A DNA stretch of 16,681 bases from Planctomycetaceae bacterium. GTDB lineage: Bacteria; Planctomycetota; Phycisphaerae; Phycisphaerales; SM1A02. This document shows, piece by piece, positions 7,160-13,373 of this stretch; the first letter of the stretch is position 1; each line of letters opens with the position of its first letter. The stretch is from contig JAIYCA010000389.1 of the NCBI GenBank assembly GCA_027488265.1, positions 1-16,681 of the forward strand. Reading direction: 5' to 3'. Under the pieces are notes generated by a model that was given only the letters and a program-made list of their open reading frames with translations, did not search any database and was not told where the DNA came from. The position numbers and the translations under genes were made by a program.

Positions 7160-7516
7160 ATGCCTCGAAAGGATTCCGACACCATGGCTAGCAAGATCAA
7201 GATCACCCCAGCTTCCAAGATTCGCACCAAGGGTTCCATCTACAAGGACATCTCGACGATCACGGGTCTCACCCGCAAGCAAGTCGTCCATGTCTTCGAC
7301 ACCCTCAACGAGATGATGAAGGCTGACCTCGGCAAGAAGGGTTGCGGCTCGTTCAATCTCTTCGGTCTCGCGAAGATGCGCACCGTCAACAAGCCAGCCA
7401 CCAAGGCACGCAAGGGCAAGAACCCCTTCACCGGCGAAGAGATCACCATCAAGGCGAAGCCAGCGAGCCGCAAGGTCCGCATCCGCGCGATGAAGGGTCT
7501 CAACGACAACATTTAA
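7160..7516 (+). CDS. HU-family DNA-binding protein
   Basis: Small basic nucleoid-associated protein, 118 residues, expected to dimerise and bend DNA. The N-terminal helices (ISTITGLTRKQVVHVFDTLNE, about 31-51) match the dimerisation region. KKGCGSFNLFGLAKMRT follows, and the DNA-gripping beta arm carries KGKNPFTGEEITIKAKPASRKVRIR (about 85-109), a variant of the HU NPxTGE signature. The usual FKPGK ending is replaced by SRKVRIRAMKG. Two starts are plausible: ATG 7160 with AAGGAG ten bases upstream, and ATG 7184 with AAAGGA ten bases upstream (110 residues); the first is chosen for the better Shine-Dalgarno sequence. Codon use is strongly biased (nearly all Lys are AAG, many ATC/CTC), suggesting high expression. 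It is monocistronic, with its own upstream region and a strong terminator. Confidence 0.92.
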   Translation: MPRKDSDTMASKIKITPASKIRTKGSIYKDISTITGLTRKQVVHVFDTLNEMMKADLGKKGCGSFNLFGLAKMRTVNKPATKARKGKNPFTGEEITIKAKPASRKVRIRAMKGLNDNI

Positions 7517-7617
7517 GCGCTCGCAACCTGCTTCGCAACTTGCTCGCTCTGGCGTAAGTAGCGTCAAAGTGAGCGGCGTCAGCGGCGAATGTGAAGCGCG
7601 CAATCGAGAACATGCAC

Positions 7618-7654
7618 CAAGGCACCCGTGAGAACGGGTGCCTTGTGCGTTTTT
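7618..7654 (+). terminator. Rho-independent terminator of the HU gene
   Basis: A perfect 12-bp GC-rich stem (CAAGGCACCCGT / ACGGGTGCCTTG, arms 7618-7629 and 7634-7645) is closed by a GAGA tetraloop and followed after four bases by TTTTT. It lies about 100 bp past the HU stop. No T-run follows on the other strand, so it acts for rightward transcription. Confidence 0.85.
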
Positions 7655-7845
7655 GTGCGTTCTTGTGAGTTGGGTCGGTGACCGCGATTCACGAACGACA
7701 AACCAGTGCCCTGAGGATTCACTCCGAAGGGAACAACCAGAGGGAGCCACCGCAGCGGCGACAGCGACAGATACGGGTGCCGGATGTCTGGCAAGCGAAC
7801 AACGTGAGCGCGCCAGCCATCGGAACGGATGACGCCAAACGTTTT
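7655..7845. other. Non-coding stretch without recognised gene
   Basis: Between the HU terminator and the inverted element I see no credible gene on either strand, and no RNA gene. A minus-strand frame of about 140 codons (7579-8001) crosses here, but it runs through the HU terminator stem and has a composition unlike a folded protein. Confidence 0.5.
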
Positions 7846-7908
7846 CGAGGGCGGAGCGCAGCGAAGCCTGAGCAATCGACGATTGGTCTCACTGGTCGTT
7901 TCGTGTGG

Positions 7909-7937
7909 CACTACCTCCTGCGAAGCAGGAGGTAGTG
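7909..7937. repeat. 13-bp perfect hairpin with GAA loop
   Basis: CACTACCTCCTGC (7909-7921) pairs perfectly with GCAGGAGGTAGTG (7925-7937) around a three-base loop. It abuts the left arm of the larger element. There is no T-run on either side, so it is not a standard terminator. Confidence 0.85.
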
Positions 7938-7978
7938 GTTTGGGTTGCGAATACGCGAGGCGCACCTGAGTGAAGATC

Positions 7979-8000
7979 GTTGAATCCCACCTCTCCGCCA
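7979..8000 (+). other. tRNA-Ser-3'-end-like fragment
   Basis: This 22-bp stretch reads GTTGAATCCCACC followed by TCTCCGCCA. It resembles the T-loop, acceptor strand and CCA end of many bacterial serine tRNAs, but one base of the T-loop (the C of TTC) and one C near the acceptor are missing. No matching T-stem or 5' acceptor strand is found upstream, so it is not a functional tRNA. It may be a remnant or chance. Confidence 0.3.
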
Positions 8001-8008
8001 CGCGTCGC

Positions 8009-8025
8009 CATCACCGAAGGTGATG
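8009..8025. repeat. 7-bp hairpin with GAA loop
   Basis: CATCACC / GGTGATG (8009-8015 and 8019-8025) around a GAA loop, abutting the right arm of the element just as the 13-bp hairpin abuts the left arm. Confidence 0.6.
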
Positions 8026-8113
8026 CCACACGAAACGCGCAATGTCGCCCGACACCATTCGCTCGCGCTTCACTGCGTTCCGCGCTCGTAGCGGCCACGG
8101 ATGAAGGCACAAA

Positions 8114-9031
8114 TCACCCAATCACGCTGCGGAGATTTCCGCCGTGTGCTGCAAGCAACGCTTCAGCCTCGGCGCGCGCAACACTTCGTGCTCGCATCAC
8201 GATCGCGACCTTGAGCATGCCGCCCGCGGCGTGGAGCATCGCGTGCGACTCTTCGCGTGTGTCGCTGGTGAAAAACTCGCGATAGATACGACAGGCGCGA
8301 TCAACGAGTTTGTCGTTGGTCGCTGCGAGATCGACCATGAGATTCCCATAGGTCTTTCCAAGGCGCACAAACATCGCCGTCGTGATCGCGTTGAGCGCGA
8401 TCTTCGTGGCCGTTCCAGCCTTGAGGCGCGTTGAGCCCGTCAGAATCTCCGCGCCCGTTTCAAGCACGATGCGATGGTCGCAATGATCTGGCCGCGCGTG
8501 TGGCGCGCACGTCAAAAAGCCCGTCACCGCACCGCGCTCTTTCGCGAGCCGAATCGCGCCAAGAACGTACGGGGTCGTTCCGCCCGCGGCGATACCAAGA
8601 AAGCAATCGCGCGCATCGAGCGAAATCCGCGTGAACTCTTCTGCGACCCCCTCCTCCTCATCTTCGCGTCCTTCGCTCGAGCGACGCAGCGCACCGTCGC
8701 CGCCCGCAATGATTCCGACGACTTGCGCGGGATCACTTCGGAATGTCGGCGGACATTCGCTTGCGTCGAGTACGCCGAGTCGACCGCTCGTGCCGGCACC
8801 TGCGTACACCAGTCGCCCGCCACGCGCGAGCGACGCAGCGGCCGCATCAGCAAATCGCGCGATCTCTTCCGCAGCGCGCTCCACCGACTCGACCGCGCGA
8901 CGTTGGTCACGCGCAAGCAACAACACGATGTCGTCGGTGTCGAGCCTGTCGAGCGCGCGCGATTCATCGTGGCGCTGCTCCGTCGCGACGTGTGATCGAT
9001 CGGGCGGCAGTGTGCGTTCACCAGGGCTCAT
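8114..9031 (-). CDS. murQ: N-acetylmuramic acid 6-phosphate etherase
   Basis: Cleaves the lactyl ether of MurNAc-6-phosphate to GlcNAc-6-phosphate and D-lactate in cytoplasmic recycling of peptidoglycan sugars. 305 residues, typical length, single SIS sugar-isomerase domain. Seen: the N-terminal TEQRHDESRALD (17-28), the signature GAGTSGRLGVLDASECPPTF (78-97), the GGDGALRRSSEGRED stretch (110-124), AAGGTTPYV (148-156) and STRLKAGTATK (200-210) with LGKTYGNLMVDLAATN (224-239). E92 and E120 align, from memory of E. coli MurQ, with its catalytic glutamate pair. The ATG overlaps the stop of the upstream peptidase gene (ATGA), implying translational coupling. No MurNAc kinase or MurNAc PTS is in the window, so the source of the phosphorylated substrate is not visible. 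Confidence 0.96.
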   Translation of the reverse strand: MSPGERTLPPDRSHVATEQRHDESRALDRLDTDDIVLLLARDQRRAVESVERAAEEIARFADAAAASLARGGRLVYAGAGTSGRLGVLDASECPPTFRSDPAQVVGIIAGGDGALRRSSEGREDEEEGVAEEFTRISLDARDCFLGIAAGGTTPYVLGAIRLAKERGAVTGFLTCAPHARPDHCDHRIVLETGAEILTGSTRLKAGTATKIALNAITTAMFVRLGKTYGNLMVDLAATNDKLVDRACRIYREFFTSDTREESHAMLHAAGGMLKVAIVMRARSVARAEAEALLAAHGGNLRSVIG

Positions 9032-11244
9032 CGCGTACCTCCCTCTGTTGCGGGCGCGACTGGCGCGCTCGACGCCTCAGCCGCGGCGGACTTCGTTGGC
9101 CACTCGGGCGCGACAGGCGCAAGTGCTTCGACAAAGAACGACCACTTCACACTCTCAACCGACTGGCTTCGAATGCCGTGATCCGAATTGGGAAAGAGCA
9201 TCATCGAGAATGGCCGGTTGATCGCTTGCAGCGCGTTTGCGAGTTCAAACGTGTTGTTGGGATGCACGTTGTCATCCATCATGCCGTGCAGGAGCAGGAG
9301 TTTCCCCTTGAGTTTCGCAGCCTGTTTGATGCAACTTCCGGCGTCGTAGCCCTCGGGATTTTCCTGCGGCGTGCGCATGTAGCGCTCGGTGTAAATCGTG
9401 TCGTACTGCCGCCAATCGGTGGGCGGCGCACCGGCGACCGCGGCTGCGAAGACTTCTGTATGACGAATCGCACAGATCGCGCTCATGTAGCCGCCATAAC
9501 TGTGTCCGGTGATTCCGACGCGCGCGCCATCGATGTAGGGCCGCGTCGCAACGAGATGCGTCACCGCCGCCGCTTGATCGTCGGCGTCGACCACGCCGAG
9601 TTTCATGTACGCCGCGCTCGTGAACGCCTTTCCACGACCCGGTGTTCCGCGGTTGTCGACCGTCATCAGAATGAATCCGAGCGCCGCCACCGCATCTCCC
9701 GCTTCAAAGCGATCGGTGACCAACTTCACCGCCGGCCCGCCGTAGGTTTCAACGATGAGCGGGTACTTCTTTGAGGGATCGAATCTCGGCGGGAAATGCA
9801 GCTTTCCGTAGAGTTCCGTCACGCCGTCGGCAGCCTTGCATGTGAAGAGTTCGCTCGGCGTCAACTCGTGGGTTTTGAAGCCCTTCACGTTGCCTGCGCC
9901 AAGCGTCGCGAACGGCGCGGTCGTGCGATCCGCTTCACTGCCGGACTTGTTTTCCACCTTGTAAACGACCGTATGTCGCGGCGCTGTCGTTGTTTCCGCT
10001 GCTGCGACCACGAACGATCCATCGGGCGCGATTTGAAAATCGCTGTGGTGAAACTCTTCGCTCGTCACGCGACGCGCGTTTGTTCCATCGAACCGCGCGA
10101 CGTGCAACTGCTGGCGCACCGCAACTGGTGCACTCCACGCCGTGAACCAAACCTCTTCGCGCTCTTCATCCACACGCACGATCGACTCGACTGGCCACGG
10201 ACCTTGCGTGACCGTCGCGAGCAACGATCCATCAAGCGATCGCAATTCGTAGTGCTTGAAGCCCGTTTCTTCGGTCTCCCAAAGGAAGCGCTTTCCATCT
10301 TCGAAGAAGCGCATGTCGGGGCGGTTCTCTTGCCAGGTCGATTGCTTCTCCTCGACGACCAAGCGCGACTTGCCCGACTCAGGATTGGCCGCGAGTACGT
10401 GCAGGACATCTTGTCGCCGCGGCGTGCGCGAATACAGCAACTCGCTGCCATCGGGCGTCCATCGCACGTTGAAGAGGTAGTACTCGGCAGGATGCGGCAG
10501 CGCGCCCGACGCTTCGCTCAGCGCGTCGATCTCGACGGTCTTGCCGCTTTCAAGGTCGTAGACAAGCAGCGCCGCCGTTGGATTTGGCTGGCCCGGTTTC
10601 GGATACGCCTCGCTGATGACGCGCGTATTCGTTTCGGTCCAACCGCCGAGGATGTAGAAGTCTTGGACCTTCGATTCATCGAAGCGATAGAACGCGAGGC
10701 GCTTTGAATCAGGCGACCACCACATCGCCGTCGTTTGATCGAGTTCTTCGCCGTACACCCACGATGCTTGGCCGTACTTGAGGTTGTCGTTCCCGTCGCG
10801 CGTGACTTGCACGCGATCACCCGACTTTGGCACGAGGAAGAGATTGCCGCCTTCGCTTTGCGCGGTCCACTCGCCGTTCGGGCTCGGTTCGCTTGTGAAC
10901 TGCCGTCCGCGCGCAGGTCGGCGCTCGCGACCCTCGCGACGATCACGCGCCGCTTCGGCAGAGGCAGGCGGCTCGCCCGGCGCTGGCTTCACTTCGCCCG
11001 TCGCGAGATCCAGCGTCTTCCAACCGTCTTGCGCAAACCAGATTTCGCCCGCGAGAGGCTCGAATCGCACATCACTGACGGTTCCACCATCGCCGATCCC
11101 CTTCAACGCACTCTGCATGCGTTGCACAAGCGGACCGCCGTTGAGTTCACGGATCGGCGTGTAGGTTTGCGCGTGGGTGACAAGCGTGCATGCAACTGCC
11201 GCGAGCGTGGCGGCAACGCGATGAAGCGGACGGACGAAGGTCAT
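9028..11244 (-). CDS. Secreted S9 family dipeptidyl-peptidase (DPP IV-like)
   Basis: Serine peptidase of the prolyl oligopeptidase clan, 738 residues from the ATG ending at 11244. A signal peptide is evident (basic MTFVRPLHR, hydrophobic core about 10-22, likely cleavage after THA-Q), so it acts in the periplasm or outside. Residues about 50-450 form the beta-propeller, with WVYGEELDQTTAMWWSPDS (162-180) resembling the DPP IV region whose Glu pair binds the substrate N-terminus. The alpha/beta-hydrolase domain has the nucleophile in GHSYGGYM (Ser582), the acid in HGMMDDNVH (D657/D658) and His689 in NSDHG. It is expected to release N-terminal dipeptides, probably Xaa-Pro. An Ala/Pro-rich tail ends the protein. 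The frame extends upstream to 11397, but that would bury the signal peptide and overlap the kinase. It is 32 bp downstream of the kinase and coupled to murQ. Confidence 0.93.
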   Translation of the reverse strand: MTFVRPLHRVAATLAAVACTLVTHAQTYTPIRELNGGPLVQRMQSALKGIGDGGTVSDVRFEPLAGEIWFAQDGWKTLDLATGEVKPAPGEPPASAEAARDRREGRERRPARGRQFTSEPSPNGEWTAQSEGGNLFLVPKSGDRVQVTRDGNDNLKYGQASWVYGEELDQTTAMWWSPDSKRLAFYRFDESKVQDFYILGGWTETNTRVISEAYPKPGQPNPTAALLVYDLESGKTVEIDALSEASGALPHPAEYYLFNVRWTPDGSELLYSRTPRRQDVLHVLAANPESGKSRLVVEEKQSTWQENRPDMRFFEDGKRFLWETEETGFKHYELRSLDGSLLATVTQGPWPVESIVRVDEEREEVWFTAWSAPVAVRQQLHVARFDGTNARRVTSEEFHHSDFQIAPDGSFVVAAAETTTAPRHTVVYKVENKSGSEADRTTAPFATLGAGNVKGFKTHELTPSELFTCKAADGVTELYGKLHFPPRFDPSKKYPLIVETYGGPAVKLVTDRFEAGDAVAALGFILMTVDNRGTPGRGKAFTSAAYMKLGVVDADDQAAAVTHLVATRPYIDGARVGITGHSYGGYMSAICAIRHTEVFAAAVAGAPPTDWRQYDTIYTERYMRTPQENPEGYDAGSCIKQAAKLKGKLLLLHGMMDDNVHPNNTFELANALQAINRPFSMMLFPNSDHGIRSQSVESVKWSFFVEALAPVAPEWPTKSAAAEASSAPVAPATEGGTR

Positions 11245-11276
11245 TCGCGCAGGGTAACGCGACGGCAAACCGCACG

Positions 11277-12233
11277 TCAGACGCGCGCGACCGCTGCGAA
11301 TCGGCGATAGCGTTCGTCGAGGTCCTTCGCCGTCGCGCGTGCAACAGCGTCGAGCGAGAACGACGAAATCGTGAAACTCGCCATCACGGTTCCCCACGAA
11401 AGCGCGGCTTGCAGCGTTTCAAGATCGGTGCGACCCGTGCGCGCGAGATGCGCCATGAAACCACCGGCAAACGTGTCACCGGCGCCCGTTGGATCGATGA
11501 CCATGTCTTCCTCGGCTGGGAACGCCGGCACCACCGCGACGCCATCACGATGGACGAGGACTGCGCCGTGCTCACCCTTCTTCACGACGGCAAACTTCGG
11601 CCCGTAGCCAAGGATGCGACGCCCTGCCGTGACCGCGTTGCGAATGCCCGTGAGGTGCATCGCTTCGGAATCGTTGAGGACGATGCCGTCGACCTTCGAG
11701 AGGAGATGCACGAGTTCGTCGTGGGCGATGTTGATCCAGAGATCCATCGTGTCGGCGACGGCGAGCGTTCGATTCGGAACTTGCTCAAGCAAGCCAATCT
11801 GCACCGCGGGGTGCGTGTTTCCGAGGAAGACGAGGCCACTATCGTGGAATGCCGTCGGCACCTTCGGCGGCGCGTCGGCGACGACACCGAGTTCGGTGAA
11901 GAGCGTCTCGCGCTCATTCATGTTGGCGAGGTACTTGCCGCCCCACGCGAAGGTCTTACCGCCCGCGCGCATTTCGAGTCCGCGGAGATCGACGCCAGGA
12001 AGACCCTCGAGAATCGTGCGGTGATGCGCGGGCCAATCGTCGCCCACCACGCCGACAAGCCGAACTGGTCCAAGGCGACTCGCCGCTGCAGCGAAGTACG
12101 CGGCACTTCCACCAAGCACGCGCTCGGCGCGCGCGGACGGCGTTTCGACGGTGTCGATACCGATGGTGCCGGTGACGAGAAGCGAGGTGGCGGAAGGCGA
12201 CCAGGCAGACGGCGACGAGGTGGCAGAAGTCAT
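11277..12233 (-). CDS. PfkB-family carbohydrate kinase
   Basis: Ribokinase-fold sugar or nucleoside kinase, 318 residues, cytoplasmic. Signature 1 region: VLGGSAAYFAAAASRLG (39-55) followed by VRLVGVVGDDWP. Signature 2: IDPTGAGDTFAGGFMAHLA (246-264) with catalytic base D253 and the anion-hole GAGD. FAVVKKGEHGAVL (214-226) is the usual strand before the ATP site. The substrate is not determined: the N-terminal GGSAAYFA form is found in several poorly characterised PfkB groups. The frame extends to 12272, but Met at 12233 is chosen because a short Ser/Thr/Ala leader then precedes the first strand LLVTGTIGIDTV. It heads the cluster kinase, peptidase, murQ on the minus strand. Confidence 0.92.
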   Translation of the reverse strand: MTSATSSPSAWSPSATSLLVTGTIGIDTVETPSARAERVLGGSAAYFAAAASRLGPVRLVGVVGDDWPAHHRTILEGLPGVDLRGLEMRAGGKTFAWGGKYLANMNERETLFTELGVVADAPPKVPTAFHDSGLVFLGNTHPAVQIGLLEQVPNRTLAVADTMDLWINIAHDELVHLLSKVDGIVLNDSEAMHLTGIRNAVTAGRRILGYGPKFAVVKKGEHGAVLVHRDGVAVVPAFPAEEDMVIDPTGAGDTFAGGFMAHLARTGRTDLETLQAALSWGTVMASFTISSFSLDAVARATAKDLDERYRRFAAVARV

Positions 12234-12320
12234 AAGCCGCGCAGCGTAGCGGCGAACGCATCGCTCGTGCACATCATGGGTTCAAACGCGAACGCTGCGC
12301 TCACTCGCGCTCACTCGCAC

Positions 12321-13175
12321 TTATTCTTCGACTGGCCCCGCGAAACTGCGCGCGAAACCGATACCCATCGCTGTTCCCGCGAGCGCTCCCGCGGCAGCAT
12401 CGATCGGCATGATGCGAAGGAGACGCGGGAAACTGCCATCGATCAGTCCGACAGCAAGATCGCCTTGCACGGCAAACGCGATGTAGCCGAGCGTTGCGGC
12501 GAAGGCGGCCACTGTCGCGGCTGCGACGAAAACCGGCTGCGTCGAACGCGCGATGCTGCGCGCGACAAAACCCGCGGCGAACGCGCCGAGCGTGGCTGCG
12601 CCAATCGCTTGACCCTTTGTGTCGGTGACGGCCGCGAGCCACGCGACTCCCACCGCTGCCGCGCCCGCAAACCACGCACGTCGCGCCATCGGACCTGTCG
12701 CCGAGTCGACTTCCTCTTCGCCCGTCAGCGGGTAGTCGGGAAGTCGACCACCGAAGCGATAGATCGCCCACGAAGCCGCGGCGACGAGCACCGCCCACAC
12801 GCCGCACTCGATCGCGGCATGCGTGAGGTTCGTGCCGCCAAACGCCAGATCTGGCGCCGCACCACCGCGCATCGCGAGGTAGGCAACGCCGCAGCCAAGG
12901 ACGAACGTGCCGACGACCGCGTTCACGATGCGCGCGACGACGATCGCGACCACCGTCGCGCCCGCGAACGCAAGCACCGTCGCGATCGCGGCGAACATCG
13001 GGCGCTCGCTGTCCATCACGGTTGGCCCTGCAACGCCGCGCAAACTCGTCCAAAACGGAACGACCGCTGCGAAGAGGAACACAGCCGCGACGATCCCAAC
13101 GGGAAGCGCGAACGCACGCAGAACGGGACGATCTTGGGCGACGGTGTTGTTCGGAACAGCTCGGTCGAGCGACAT
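12321..13175 (-). CDS. Hypothetical polytopic membrane protein (284 aa)
   Basis: Not recognised. Very hydrophobic and alanine/valine-rich, with about eight candidate membrane helices at residues 22-42, 60-82, 83-102, 117-138, 167-186, 189-206, 213-235 and 257-275. A polar cytoplasmic or periplasmic loop (RLPDYPLTGEEEVDSATGP, about 144-162) splits the helices into two groups of four. No transport signature, catalytic motif or signal peptide is apparent. The frame reaches 13223, but the Met at 13175 is the more likely start because the extra residues (GRALAEFRRTTHNRR) are unlike the rest. The stop is 87 bp upstream of the kinase start on the same strand, so co-transcription is possible but not compelled. 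It is divergent from hutH. Confidence 0.75.
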   Translation of the reverse strand: MSLDRAVPNNTVAQDRPVLRAFALPVGIVAAVFLFAAVVPFWTSLRGVAGPTVMDSERPMFAAIATVLAFAGATVVAIVVARIVNAVVGTFVLGCGVAYLAMRGGAAPDLAFGGTNLTHAAIECGVWAVLVAAASWAIYRFGGRLPDYPLTGEEEVDSATGPMARRAWFAGAAAVGVAWLAAVTDTKGQAIGAATLGAFAAGFVARSIARSTQPVFVAAATVAAFAATLGYIAFAVQGDLAVGLIDGSFPRLLRIMPIDAAAGALAGTAMGIGFARSFAGPVEE

Positions 13176-13373
13176 GCGCCGATTGTGCGTCGTGCGGCGA
13201 AACTCCGCAAGGGCGCGACCCATGACTCTTCAGAATCCGAAGATTCAGTGGCGGGAATCCGTTCTTCAGAATCCGTATATTCCGACCTTTCCCACCTGAC
13301 TCGGGAGCGCTGCACACGTTGCTCGCACGCACCGCGTTGGCGCTCGAACGGCTTCCCCTCAAACCGCCTCCTC
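13176..13373. promoter_or_regulatory. Divergent spacer upstream of hutH with repeated motifs
   Basis: The spacer carries the 12-bp sequence CTTCAGAATCCG twice (13228-13239 and 13264-13275, 36 bp apart), a third GGAATCCG at 13254-13261, and the short inverted repeat GAATC-CGAA-GATTC overlapping the first copy. TATATT at 13276-13281 resembles a -10 box for hutH, with no good -35 (17 bp upstream is GGAATC). The repeats are candidates for regulator binding, which would fit the usual substrate induction of hut genes; this is inference. Confidence 0.35.

Larger units (their letters stand above)
7846..8088. repeat. Inverted-arm intergenic element with internal hairpins
   Basis: Two 65-bp arms (7846-7910 and 8024-8088) face each other. 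The inner block CGTTTCGTGTGGCA (7897-7910) has a perfect reverse complement at 8024-8037. An outer 23-bp block (7851-7873) matches the reverse complement of 8061-8083 at 19 of 23 positions, and two of the four mismatches would be G-U pairs in RNA. The spacer between the blocks is exactly 23 bp in both arms but poorly conserved. Each arm runs into its own hairpin on the inside. The element sits between two converging genes (HU and murQ). It may be a dispersed palindromic repeat, a small non-autonomous element or a structured RNA. The pairing is seen; the function is unknown. Confidence 0.7.

Noticed and set aside
7940..7969. A ten-codon TTG leader peptide after AGGAGG in the 13-bp hairpin
   Set aside because: TTG start, no downstream gene on that strand, and the Shine-Dalgarno-like sequence is sequestered in a perfect stem.
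7928..8000. A possible complete 73-nt tRNA ending in CCA
   Set aside because: Only five of seven acceptor pairs could form (one wobble), with no T-stem partner and no recognisable D or anticodon arm.
7579..8001. A 140-codon minus-strand frame in the intergenic region
   Set aside because: It crosses the HU terminator stem and half of the inverted element; its residues follow the repeat sequence rather than protein-like periodicity.
9028..11397. Long form of the S9 peptidase starting at 11397
   Set aside because: It would overlap the kinase by about 120 bp and place the clear signal peptide internally; the ATG ending at 11244 is preferred.
12290..12312. Short direct repeat CGCTCACTCG in the kinase/membrane-protein spacer
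   Set aside because: Two 10-bp copies side by side in low-complexity GC-rich sequence; no further structure supports a function.
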